44,924 bases of DNA, taken from positions 1 through 44,924 of the forward strand of contig NZ_SMKK01000049.1 in the NCBI RefSeq assembly GCF_004348425.1. The letters are read 5' to 3'. A model generated the notes under the pieces. That model did not search any database. It saw only the letters and a program-made list of their open reading frames with translations, and was not told the origin of the DNA. Source of the DNA: Actinomadura sp. 7K507 (GTDB lineage Bacteria; Actinomycetota; Actinomycetes; Streptosporangiales; Streptosporangiaceae). Made by a program: the position numbers and the translations under genes. This document shows, piece by piece, positions 8,549-17,600 of this stretch. Numbering within the stretch: the first letter of the stretch is position 1; every line of letters begins with the position of its first letter.

Positions 8549-8572
8549 ATCACAAGTCTAGACCTGTGTGAT
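8549..8572. repeat. Inverted repeat ATCACA-N12-TGTGAT
   Basis: A 6-bp dyad with a 12-base spacer containing TCTAGA, in the middle of the divergent intergenic region. The spacing suits a dimeric helix-turn-helix protein. Not assigned to any regulator. Confidence 0.4.
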
Positions 8573-8716
8573 CATTCGGGTTGGCCATGATGGTTGCTCT
8601 GTGTTGCAATGTTCGGCGCTTGCCCACAGTGGTGCGGGCAGGCGACACGACCCGGATCTCCGTCAGGGTCACTGTGCGCCGCGAGCGATCGACCCATTGA
8701 GAGGTAGCGGAGGGCA

Positions 8717-11700
8717 GTGCGGAAAGCCGAAGGGGCCGAGATGGCCCCGCAGTCCCCTCAGCCAGTCCCGTCTGCCAGCGAAGACGCCCCCAAGCGAGGC
8801 TTCCTGGGAGGCCGGCTCAAGCTGCGCAACTGGCGCGTGCGGACGCGCCTCTTCGCCCTCATCGCGGTGCCCACGATCGTGGCCGCACTCCTTGCGGGCT
8901 ACCGCGTCCAGGTCTCCATGGACGACGCCGACGCCTTCAGCCAGACGGGCGATATGGCTACGCTCGGTAAGGATCTGACTGCGCTCACGCAACAGGTGGA
9001 GAACGAGCGCGACGCGATGGCGAGGCTGGCCTCGGGAGGCGTGCGCGCCATCGACGAAGACCAGCTCAAGGCGATCCAGCAGGCGGTGAACGCCGCCGCG
9101 CGCAAGGTGCGGGAGACGGCCGACGGCCTCGACGTCGCCTCGCCCGCGACGGAACAGGCGATCGACAACGTCCTCGACCGGGCCGACGACCTGGCCGCGC
9201 TGCGGTCGGTGTCCACGCGCCTCGCGTCCGGCGTGATCATCACCAAGTACGGCGAGTTCATCGACGACTTCAGCAACTACCACCTGCTGGTCGCCCAGGA
9301 GGCCCCGACGCCCGGGCTCGCGCAGACCGCGCTCGCGCTCGCCGACCTCGCCAAGGCCAAGAACGCGGCGTCCCGCGAGCGGGCGCTCATCGCCGCGGCC
9401 CTCTACGAGGGAGGGTTCTCACCGTTCGGCCGCGCCGCGGTCGACGATGCCCGCACCGGCCTGAGCCGAAGCATCGATACGTTCCGCGGCCTGGCCACAC
9501 CGGCTCAGCTGCGGATCTTCGAGGACACCGTCGCCGGCCCCGAACTGGACCGTGCGGAGATCTCCCGGCTGCGGACGCTCGCCGTCGCCGACGCGTCCCC
9601 GTCGCTGCGGGTCAGGCTCGGCCGCAACTTCGCCCAGGACTGGGCGAACGACTCCAACGTGCGCGTCACCAAGCTGCACGAGGTCGAGCGGAACGTCGCC
9701 GCCGAGCTCGCGGACACCGCGAACGAGGCCAAGTCCGACGCCCAGACCGACGCGATCCGCGACGGGGCGCTGCTGTTCCTCGTCCTCGCGATCGTCCTGG
9801 CGACCGTCATCCTCGTGGCCCGCTCCCTGGTGCGGCCGCTGCTGCGGCTGCAGTCCGGCGCGCTGGAGGTGGCCGGCACGCGGCTGCCGGGCCTGGTCGA
9901 CCGGCTGCGCGACCCGGAGGCCGCCGCCGGCGGCATCGAGGTCGAACCGATCGAGATCGACTCCACCGACGAGATCGGCCAGGTCGCGCGGGCCTTCGAC
10001 GAGGTCCACCGCGAGGCGGTCCGGCTGGCGGCCGACGAGGCCGTCCTGCGCGGCAACATCAACGCGATGTTCGTCAACCTCTCGCGCCGGAGCCAGTCCC
10101 TGATCGAGCGCCAGCTGCGCCTGATCGAGGAACTGGAGCAGAGCGAGCGCGACGAGGAGCAGCTCGGAAACCTGTTCCGGCTGGACCACCTGGCCACCCG
10201 CATGCGCCGCAACTGTGAGAACCTCCTCGTCCTCGGCGGTCAGGAGCAGGTGCGCCGGTGGAACCAGGCCGTCCCGCTGATCGACGTCGTCCGCGCTTCA
10301 CTGTCCGAGGTTGAGCAGTACGAACGGGTCGCGTTGCGGGTTCAAGGCGACATGACCGTCGCCGGGCCCGTCGTCAACGACCTCGTCCACCTGCTCGCCG
10401 AGCTGATCGAGAACGCCACGGTCTTCTCGTCCGAGCACACGAAGGTGACCGTCTCCGGCCAGATGCTGAGCGGCGGCGGCTCGATGCTGCAGATCACCGA
10501 CAACGGCGTCGGCATGTCGGCGGAGGAGCTGGAGCAGGCCAACTGGCGGCTGGCGAACCCGCCCGTCATCGACTTCTCCGCGGCACGGCGCATGGGCCTG
10601 TTCGTGGTCGGCCGCCTGGCGGTCCGGCACGGCATCCGGGTGGAGCTGCGCGCCGCCCAGGGCGGCGGCCTCACCGCGTTCGTGGTGCTGCCGGACGCGG
10701 TGATCACCCCCGGCGAGTCCAACGGCGTCGGCGCCCGCGGCTTCGGCGGGCGCGAGACCGAGGGCCAGCAGCTCGCCGCGCTGACCGCGACCGCCGAGCC
10801 GCCCGCCATCGGCTCCGGCGGCGCGTTCCGGCAGGACGACTACGGGCCCGCGGGGCAGCCGGCGGGCGCGCCGATGGGCGGGGGGACCGGTTCCCACTCG
10901 ATGATCGGCGGCTCCGGCACCGGGCCGCTGCGCCCCCTGCGCGGCGGCACCGGCCCCCAGCCGGCCATGAACGAGACCGGCCCGATCCCGGCCGCCGGGA
11001 CCGGCGCGCACGCCGCGTTCCCGGGCACGGGCCCGCAGCAGGCCCTCCCGCACGGCGAGCAGGGGCCGCCCGGAGCCCGGCGTCCGCCCGCGGACGACCC
11101 GTACCAGCCCGGCGACGGGCAGCCCCCGCGCAGGCCGGGCGAGCTGCCCATCCGGCGGCCGGGTGCGCAGCTTCCCGGACGCCCCGCCGACGACGGCATG
11201 TCCAACGGCCTCTTCCAGCCGCGCAGCGAGCGGCAGCAGGACGGCGGAGCCGCCGGCAACGGCGCCTACCACCCCCCGGGCGGCCCGCAGTCCGTCGTCC
11301 CGGAGGCCCAGCCGGTGGTGCCCGAGCCGGGCACGGGGCGGCAGATCCCGTGGGGGACGGGGCCGCTGGAGCAGGTCAGCGGGAACTCGGGGCAGCCGTC
11401 ACATGACCCCTACGGGGACGCTTCGGCGACCGGCGCCCACCCCCGGCCCGGTCGCGCCCAGTGGGAGACCGGCGAGATACCGGCGCAGGAACCGGCCCGG
11501 CCGGGCGCGATGTCCGCGCCGCACGCGCCGGAGGAGGTCGCGAACCCCGTCCCCGAACCGTCCATGCGGGCGCCCCAGGCCCCGCCGGCGCAGGCTCCGC
11601 CCGAGCAGAAGGCGCCGCCGCGGGTCCCCGAGCGTTCGCCCATCTTCGACGCGATGCAATCGGAGTGGTTCATGCGAAGGTCGGGAGACGGGTCCGGGGA

Positions 11701-12118
11701 GGACCCGGTGCGGGGCTGGGAGTCCCCGGCGGACGCGGGATTCCGCGCCGCCGAGGCCGCCCGCGAGCCCGTCGCGACGTCCCGCACCAACGTCGGTCTG
11801 CCCAAGCGGGTGCCCGGCAAGAACCGGGTGCCGGGGGCGGTCGGCCGCGCGGCCACGCCGGCCGGTGGCGCGCAGGCGGCCGGTCCGGCGCAGGGCCAGG
11901 CGGCGCCGCAGGGGCAGGCCCAGCCGGCGCCGGGCGGGCACGGACCGGGCCAGCACACAGATGGTCAGCAGGGATTCGGCCAGACGGCCGACGTTGTACG
12001 CAACCGTTTCGCGAGCCTCCAGCGTGGCGTCCATCGGGGACGCCACGAGGCTCGCGGTGCAGGCACGTCAGGTGAGGCGCCGTCACAGGGTGACGGCGAG
12101 ACAGGAGGCACCCGGTGA
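8717..12118 (+). CDS. cvnA: Conservon sensor-kinase-like ATPase (CvnA)
   Basis: A 1133-residue membrane protein. TM1 is at about residues 45-62, followed by an extracytoplasmic helical segment to about 348 like the nitrate/nitrite-sensing (NIT) domain, TM2 at 352-370, a HAMP-like linker, and a helix with LFRLDHLATRMRRNCENLL. The HATPase domain has an N box (LAELIENATVFSS, ~556-568) and G box (DNGVGM, ~594). From about residue 680 the tail is Pro/Gly/Gln-rich, with recurrent GTG and TGP tripeptides, and probably disordered. The start is ambiguous: GTG at 8717 has GGAGGG only 3 nt away, and in-frame ATG at 8741 has AAGGGG at a better distance. It is the first gene of the cvnABCD operon; its TGA overlaps the GTG of cvnB. 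CvnA proteins lack a cognate response regulator and act with the other three proteins at the membrane. Confidence 0.9.
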   Translation: MRKAEGAEMAPQSPQPVPSASEDAPKRGFLGGRLKLRNWRVRTRLFALIAVPTIVAALLAGYRVQVSMDDADAFSQTGDMATLGKDLTALTQQVENERDAMARLASGGVRAIDEDQLKAIQQAVNAAARKVRETADGLDVASPATEQAIDNVLDRADDLAALRSVSTRLASGVIITKYGEFIDDFSNYHLLVAQEAPTPGLAQTALALADLAKAKNAASRERALIAAALYEGGFSPFGRAAVDDARTGLSRSIDTFRGLATPAQLRIFEDTVAGPELDRAEISRLRTLAVADASPSLRVRLGRNFAQDWANDSNVRVTKLHEVERNVAAELADTANEAKSDAQTDAIRDGALLFLVLAIVLATVILVARSLVRPLLRLQSGALEVAGTRLPGLVDRLRDPEAAAGGIEVEPIEIDSTDEIGQVARAFDEVHREAVRLAADEAVLRGNINAMFVNLSRRSQSLIERQLRLIEELEQSERDEEQLGNLFRLDHLATRMRRNCENLLVLGGQEQVRRWNQAVPLIDVVRASLSEVEQYERVALRVQGDMTVAGPVVNDLVHLLAELIENATVFSSEHTKVTVSGQMLSGGGSMLQITDNGVGMSAEELEQANWRLANPPVIDFSAARRMGLFVVGRLAVRHGIRVELRAAQGGGLTAFVVLPDAVITPGESNGVGARGFGGRETEGQQLAALTATAEPPAIGSGGAFRQDDYGPAGQPAGAPMGGGTGSHSMIGGSGTGPLRPLRGGTGPQPAMNETGPIPAAGTGAHAAFPGTGPQQALPHGEQGPPGARRPPADDPYQPGDGQPPRRPGELPIRRPGAQLPGRPADDGMSNGLFQPRSERQQDGGAAGNGAYHPPGGPQSVVPEAQPVVPEPGTGRQIPWGTGPLEQVSGNSGQPSHDPYGDASATGAHPRPGRAQWETGEIPAQEPARPGAMSAPHAPEEVANPVPEPSMRAPQAPPAQAPPEQKAPPRVPERSPIFDAMQSEWFMRRSGDGSGEDPVRGWESPADAGFRAAEAAREPVATSRTNVGLPKRVPGKNRVPGAVGRAATPAGGAQAAGPAQGQAAPQGQAQPAPGGHGPGQHTDGQQGFGQTADVVRNRFASLQRGVHRGRHEARGAGTSGEAPSQGDGETGGTR

Positions 12119-12567
12119 GCGGGCAGGATCTCAACTGGTTGGTGACGAACTTCGCGGACCGTGTCGCGAAGGTCGCGCACGCCGTCGTGGTCTCCTCGGA
12201 CGGATTGCCGATGGCGTACTCGTCGGGCTTCCCGCCCGAGCGTGCGGACCAGCTCTCGGCGATCGCCTCCGGGTTGATGAGCCTCACCCAGGGCGCGGCG
12301 AAGATCTTCGACGCGGGCGGGGTCAACCAGACCGTCGTCGAGATGGACCGCGGCCTGCTGTTCGTGATGTCCATCACGAACGGGTCGGTGTTCGCGGTGC
12401 TGGCGGCGCCCGACTGCGACCTCGGGCTCGTCGCGTACGAGATGACGCTGCTGGTCGAGCGCGTGGGCCGGGTGCTGACGCCCGCGCTGCGCGCCCAGGA
12501 TCAGGGCCAGCCTCCGTACTCGGGGCCTCCGGTGACGGAGATGGGCGCCGGTCCCGCCCGCTATTAG
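12115..12567 (+). CDS. cvnB: Roadblock/LC7-domain protein (CvnB)
   Basis: A 150-residue cytoplasmic protein with the roadblock/LC7 (MglB-like) fold: LNWLVTNFADRVAKVAHAVV, then SSDGLPMAYSSGFP and LVAYEMTLLVERVG. In conservons this protein accompanies the small GTPase, probably as its regulator, as MglB acts on MglA. The GTG at 12115 overlaps the cvnA stop (GTGA) and has AGGAGG 7 nt upstream. The last ~20 residues are Pro/Gly-rich. Confidence 0.93.
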   Translation: MSGQDLNWLVTNFADRVAKVAHAVVVSSDGLPMAYSSGFPPERADQLSAIASGLMSLTQGAAKIFDAGGVNQTVVEMDRGLLFVMSITNGSVFAVLAAPDCDLGLVAYEMTLLVERVGRVLTPALRAQDQGQPPYSGPPVTEMGAGPARY

Positions 12568-12598
12568 ACCGTGACTGACTCTGACGGAGGTCGGCGAC

Positions 12599-13051
12599 AT
12601 GGATCGAGGCAGCTTCGGAGGCAGTCCCGGGGGTCCCGGGCGCTGGCCTGGTGATCAGGGGCGGACACCGGCCCCGGCTCGTCCCCCTGAGCGTCCCGAG
12701 AACGAGACCAGCTCGCTGGTGCGCCCGTACGCCGTGACCGGGGGGAGGACCAAGCCGCGCTACGATCTGGCGATCGAGGCGCTGGTCACCGCGGCGCCGT
12801 ACCCGCCGCGGGACGTGGCCGTGCTGACCCCCGAGTACCGGGCGATCATGGACCTGTGCCGGTCGGCCCGCTCGGTGGCCGAGGTCTCGGCCCTGCTGCG
12901 CCTGCCGCTCGGCGTGGCGCGGGTCCTCGTCGCCGACATGGCCGTCGAAGGGCTGCTGCGGCTTCACCAGTCCCAGCCCGCCACCACCGCCGGCGGACAG
13001 CCGGACCTCCGCTTGCTAGAAAGGGTGCTCAGTGGCCTTCGGAAGCTCTGA
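12599..13051 (+). CDS. cvnC: DUF742 protein (CvnC)
   Basis: A 150-residue protein. The first ~38 residues are Gly/Pro-rich and probably disordered. They are followed by the DUF742 core, SLVRPYAVTGGRTKPRYDLAIEALV, and a winged-helix-like C-terminus (ILCRSARSVAEVSALLRLPL-type pattern, then LGVARVLVADMAVEGLL). The ATG at 12599 follows ACGGAGG. Its 3' end overlaps the start of cvnD by 20 bases. DUF742 proteins occur almost only in conservons; the biochemical role is not established. Confidence 0.92.
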   Translation: MDRGSFGGSPGGPGRWPGDQGRTPAPARPPERPENETSSLVRPYAVTGGRTKPRYDLAIEALVTAAPYPPRDVAVLTPEYRAIMDLCRSARSVAEVSALLRLPLGVARVLVADMAVEGLLRLHQSQPATTAGGQPDLRLLERVLSGLRKL

Positions 13052-13706
13052 CCAGGTTCCGGCCCCGGGGTCGCACGGCGGAGAGGCCGAGCTGACCTCG
13101 GTCAAGATCGTCGTCGGCGGCGGGTTCGGTGTCGGCAAGACCACCTTCGTCGGGTCGGTCTCGGAGATCATGCCGCTCACCACCGAGGCGGTGATGACCG
13201 CGGCCAGCGCCGACGTGGACGACCTGTCGGCCGTGCCCGACAAGACGACCACGACGGTCGCGATGGACTTCGGGCGCGTGTCGCTCGACAGCGAGCTGAT
13301 CCTCTACCTGTTCGGCACCCCCGGGCAGCATCGCTTCTGGTTCATGTGGGACGACCTGGTCCGCGGCGCGATCGGCGCCGTCGTGCTGGTCGACACCCGC
13401 CGGCTGGAGGACTGCTTCGCCGCGGTGGACTACTTCGAGGAGCTCGGCCTGCCGTTCGTGGTGGGCGTCAACGGGTTCCACGGGGAGTTCCAGTACGCGG
13501 TGGAGGACATCCGCGACGCCCTGTCGATCAGCGCGCACGTGCCGATCGTCCAGTGCGACGCGCGGAGCCGCGAGTCCACCAAGCAGGTGCTGATCACGCT
13601 CGTCCAGCACGCGATGTCGATGCACGCCATGCCGTCCGCGGGCGCCTCCGCGCCGCCCGCCGCGTCCGGCGGCCAGGTCGGAACCGCCTCGCCGAGCTGG
13701 ACCTGA
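13032..13706 (+). CDS. cvnD: Conservon small GTPase (CvnD)
   Basis: A 224-residue Ras-like ATP/GTP-binding protein. The P-loop is GGGFGVGKTT (residues ~29-38) and the switch I threonines are in KTTTTVAMDFGR. The G3 region is LFGTPGQHRFWFMW, where the usual DxxG is replaced by GTPGQ as in MglA-like and conservon GTPases. The G4 region reads GVNGF instead of NKxD. The tail after residue ~200 is Ala/Ser/Pro-rich. The GTG at 13032 lies inside the end of cvnC and is preceded by GAAAGG. It completes the cvnABCD set; a cvnE-type cytochrome P450 is not present downstream. Confidence 0.92.
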   Translation: MAFGSSDQVPAPGSHGGEAELTSVKIVVGGGFGVGKTTFVGSVSEIMPLTTEAVMTAASADVDDLSAVPDKTTTTVAMDFGRVSLDSELILYLFGTPGQHRFWFMWDDLVRGAIGAVVLVDTRRLEDCFAAVDYFEELGLPFVVGVNGFHGEFQYAVEDIRDALSISAHVPIVQCDARSRESTKQVLITLVQHAMSMHAMPSAGASAPPAASGGQVGTASPSWT

Positions 13707-13754
13707 CGCGGCTTCCCCTGAACCGGACCACGGTCGCGTAAGCCGTGTGGTCGT

Positions 13755-13767
13755 ATGCACGGTGCAT
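13755..13767. promoter_or_regulatory. Perfect palindrome upstream of the SGNH hydrolase
   Basis: ATGCAC-G-GTGCAT, a perfect 13-base dyad. A -10-like TTATCT follows at 13771-13776, so the dyad sits where the -35/-10 spacer would be. This suggests an operator for the 13812 gene. No regulator candidate is adjacent. Confidence 0.45.
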
Positions 13768-13811
13768 GATTTATCTTCGTGATCGACCATGAACCGGAAA
13801 TGGGGGTTGCG

Positions 13812-14585
13812 ATGGGTGAATTGGAGCGGATCCGGACGTACGTGGCCCTCGGCGACAGCTTCACCGAGGGCTTGAACGACCCCTACCCCGGTGAGGACGA
13901 CCGCTTCCGCGGCTGGGCTGACCGGCTGGCGGAGCTCCTCGCCGAGCGGCACCCGGGACTGCGCTACGCCAACCTCGCCGTCCGCGGCAAGCTCGCCCGG
14001 CAGATCGTCGACGACCAGGTGCCGTGCGCCGTCGAGCTGGCGCCCGACCTCGTGACGTTGTGCGCCGGCGGCAACGACATGATCCGGCCGGGGGCCGACC
14101 CCGACGCGCTCGCGGTCGTCTTCGACGACGCCGTGCGCCGCCTGCGCGCCACCGGGTCCCGCGTCGTCGTCTTCACCGGCTTCGACACCCGGGGCCTGCG
14201 CGGCGGCGGCCGCATCCGCGGCAAGGCCGCCACCTACAACATGCACCTGCGCGCCATCGCCGACCGCCGCGGCTGCACCGTCGTCGACCTGTGGCCCCTG
14301 CGCGTGTTCGACGATCCCCGCGCCTGGTACGAGGACCGCCTCCACCTCTCGCCCGAGGGGCACCGCCGGATGGCCCTCCTCGTCGCCGAGGCCATCGGCC
14401 TGCCCACCCGCGGCGACTGGCGCGAGCCCTGGCCGCCGCTGGACCGTGCCGACTGGCTCACCTCGCGCCGCGAGGACGTCCGCTGGGCACGCACGTACCT
14501 CCTGCCGTGGATCGGCCGGCGGACGACCGGCCGCTCCACCGGCGACGGCCGCGCCCCCAAACGCCCGACCGCGCTCCCGCTGTGA
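13812..14585 (+). CDS. SGNH/GDSL-family hydrolase (esterase)
   Basis: A 257-residue protein with all SGNH blocks: GDSFTEG (Ser16 nucleophile), a Gly in AVRGKLARQ, GGNDM with the oxyanion Asn, and DRLHLSPEGH with the Asp/His pair. No signal peptide is evident. The ATG at 13812 is my choice because it sits ten residues before the first SGNH strand; GTG at 13779 is in frame and possible. Substrate unknown; the family includes lysophospholipases and carbohydrate esterases. It lies 106 nt after the conservon and 23 nt before the AAA gene, which appears to have its own promoter. Confidence 0.88.
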   Translation: MGELERIRTYVALGDSFTEGLNDPYPGEDDRFRGWADRLAELLAERHPGLRYANLAVRGKLARQIVDDQVPCAVELAPDLVTLCAGGNDMIRPGADPDALAVVFDDAVRRLRATGSRVVVFTGFDTRGLRGGGRIRGKAATYNMHLRAIADRRGCTVVDLWPLRVFDDPRAWYEDRLHLSPEGHRRMALLVAEAIGLPTRGDWREPWPPLDRADWLTSRREDVRWARTYLLPWIGRRTTGRSTGDGRAPKRPTALPL

Positions 14586-14596
14586 CCCCGCTGCGG

Positions 14597-14602
14597 TAGA
14601 AC
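14597..14602 (+). promoter_or_regulatory. -10 box of a probably leaderless transcript
   Basis: TAGAAC is followed by 6 nt and then the GTG at 14609, with no Shine-Dalgarno. This is the same spacing as at several other genes in this window. Confidence 0.45.
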
Positions 14603-14608
14603 TGCATC

Positions 14609-17600
14609 GTGAGTTCCCCCCGGCTGCCGGATCATCTTGAAGTGCTGCTCACCGATGAGCCCGTGCTGGACGTGTACGCGTTCGGTCCCTGGCGCGTGCC
14701 TGACGGCCTGTACGAGGAGATGCGCGAGCGGGCTCTGGAGTACAACCGGGATCCGCGCGCGGTGGTGCTGACGCGGCAGCTCAGCGACTTCTACGGCGGG
14801 GACACCAGCGCGGCGGGGGCCGAGCAGTGGTCGCTGCTGACGTTCCTGCTCGGCGCGTCGGCGGTCCGCGGCGGGTCGCGGGGGGACGTGGACTACGAGC
14901 TGCTGTCGGCGTTCCTCGCGACGCCCGAGCCGGCCGCCCGGGAGCCGCTGGCCTGGTTCACGCAGGGCGGGCGGTGGCGCCCGCCGGGCCTGTGGCTGCC
15001 CGAGCCCGCCGGGAACGACCGCGAGCGGCGGACGGTGATGTTCGAGCTGGCGCGTGCGGGCCTGGACGTCTTCGAGGGCCTGGAGCCGGTGGAGCGGCGA
15101 CGGCGGGCGCTGATGGACCTGTTCGACCGGCGCGCCGCCGACCCCGGGCTGCGCGAGCAGGACATGAGCGTCCCCATCGGGCGGCTGGACGAAGCGTGGG
15201 CGTCGGGGCTGACCGACGAGGAACTGGCCGTCCTGCCCGAACTGGCGGGGCCGGTCGGGTACCTGGGTTGGGCGTGCGCGGGATTGGACGCCGCGCACGC
15301 GTGCTTGGCGGGAGCCGTCGCGGACGGGGACGAGCCTGACGTCGCCCTTGCCCGCCTGCTCCTGGCGGCGGAGGTCTCCGTCGTTCCCGCGGAGCTGGCC
15401 GTGGTGCTGGGCACGACGCGCTACGAGAACCTGGAGGAGCGCTTCCGCGCGGCGAGGGAGGGCTTCTCTCCCGAGGCGTGGCAGCTCGATGTGCGGTCCT
15501 GGCTGGCGCGGGGCCTGGTGGCGGGGGAGGCCGATGCGTCCCGTGCCTGGCTCGACATGGCCGTGCGCATCACGGGCGCGGTCCAGGGGCTTCCGGACCC
15601 GCCGATGAGCCCGCGCTGCCGCGTGCCCGTGCGCGCGTTCCAGGCCGACCTGCGGCGGCTGTTCACCGCGCGGCGGGTCCCCAACACGCTCGGTGCGTCG
15701 CTGGGCGGCGCCAAGAACGCCGAGGACGGCGAGGCCGGCGGGGAGCGGCGTCAGCGACGTGGCACGGTCACCGGCGAGATGCTGGTCGGGCAGCCGGAGC
15801 TGTCCCGGGTGCTCGAGGACGCGGTGGCGGCGCGGCTCGCCGGGGAGCGTCCGGTCCGCCTGCTGATCGCGGGCCCGGAGGGCACCGGCAAGGGGACCGC
15901 CGCGGAGGCGGTGGAACGCCTGCTGGCCGAGGGCGGCGCGGTCCGCGAGGCGATGTGGATATCGGACCAGGTGTTCGCGTCGCTGGGGGTGAGCGACGCC
16001 GTCCTGTGGCTGCAGTCCCGCGTCCGCGACTGCCTGGAGGCGCGGATGCTCCTGGTGGTCGACGACCTGGAGAAGCTCGCCGCGCACGAGCGGTGCGGCG
16101 CCGCGGCCGTGGAGGAGCTCCGGCGCCTCATGGCCCGCTCCCCGTCCCTCAGCGTCGTCGCGCTGTGCCGTCCCGGCGGGGACCGGCGGCTGTTCGACGC
16201 CAACCCGGCTCTCGTCCGGGCGTTCGACGTCGCCCGCACCCGCGACTTCGGCGAGGACCACTTCGCCGAGCTGTTCACCCTGGCGGTCGTGCGGCGCGGC
16301 GCCCGCGTCGAACCGGGCGTGGCCGCGGCCGCCGCCACCATGCTCCGCCGCACCCCGCCGCTGCTGAACCTGCGCGGCGCGCGGCTGGTGGAGCACATGG
16401 CGGGCGAGGCCGTCGCCGCGGCCGTCCGGCGCGCCGAGGAGGCGCACGAGGAGGCGGACGGGGAACAGCCGGACGCCGCCGCGCTCCCCGGGCCGCTGGA
16501 GGTGACGGCGGCGGACGTGCCGCAGCGCCTCGTCCCGGGCCGCTCCGCCGACACCGACCCGCTCGCCGAGCTGGCCGCGTGCGCCGGCATCGAGCCCGCC
16601 AAGCGGGAGGTGGACGCGCTGGTCGCCGAGGCGAAGGCGGCGCGGCTGCGCCGCGAGGCCGGCATGACGGCCAGGGCACGGCCCCGGCACCTGGTGTTCA
16701 TCGGCAATCCCGGCACCGGGAAGCGCAAGGTGGCGGGCATCCTCGGCCGCCTCTACGCCGAGCTCGGGGTGCTGTCGTCCGGGCATCTGGTGGAGGTCGA
16801 GCGCGCCGACCTGCTCGGCGAGTACGCGAGCGAGAGCGTCCTGCGGGTCCGCCGGGCCGTGGAGCAGGCCCACGGGGGCGTCCTGGTCGTCCGCGACGCG
16901 CACGCCCTGGTGTCGGCCGCCGCCGACGCCGCCCGGGGACGCGAGGTCCTGGACGTGCTCGTCACCGGCGTCCAGGCGCACAGCGAGGACCTCGTCGTCG
17001 TGCTGACCGGGCCGGAGGCGGAGCTGAACGGGCTGCTGAAGTCGCATCCCGGCCTGGCCGCGTTCTTCCCCCGCACCGTCCGGTTCCCCGACCTCACCGA
17101 GGACGAGCTGGTGGAGGTCTTCGCGGCCAAGGCGGCCGACGCGGGCTTCGAGCTGGCCGCCGGCGTGCTGCAGAAGGTCCGCGGACTGGCCGAGGCGGCG
17201 CCGCGCGAACGCGGGTTCGGCAACGCCCGGGCCATGATCAACCTGCTGGACCGGGCGGTGGCGATGCAGGGACGGCGCGTCCTGGCCGACGGCATCGTCG
17301 ACGAGACCGAGTCGCTGGACGAGATCCTGCTGGAGGACGTCCCCGAGACCCTCACCCGCGCCCGCGACGACGTCCCCGGCGACCCGCTCGCCGAGATCGA
17401 CCGGCTGATCGGGCTGGCCGACATCAAGCGGGAGGTGTCCTCGCTGGTGGCCGAGGTCCGCGCCGAGCAGCTACGGCGCGACGCCAAGCTGTCCCCGGCG
17501 TCGCCGTCCCGGCACATGGTCTTCATGGGCAACCCGGGCACCGCGAAGACGACGATCGCCCGGCTCATCGCCGCCGTGTACGCGCGCCTCGGGCTGCTGT

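Larger units (their letters stand above)
8393..8716. other. Divergent intergenic region between the importer operon and the conservon
   Basis: 324 bases with no gene, lower in GC than its surroundings. It holds an inverted repeat at 8424-8442, a TGAACA direct repeat at 8509-8514 and 8519-8524 (10-base period), and an ATCACA-N12-TGTGAT inverted repeat at 8549-8572. I cannot assign a clear -35/-10 pair for either operon. Confidence 0.6.

Noticed and set aside
14234..17047. A long antisense frame (937 codons) across the SGNH and AAA genes
   Set aside because: No recognisable domain; composition is that of the complement of high-GC codons.
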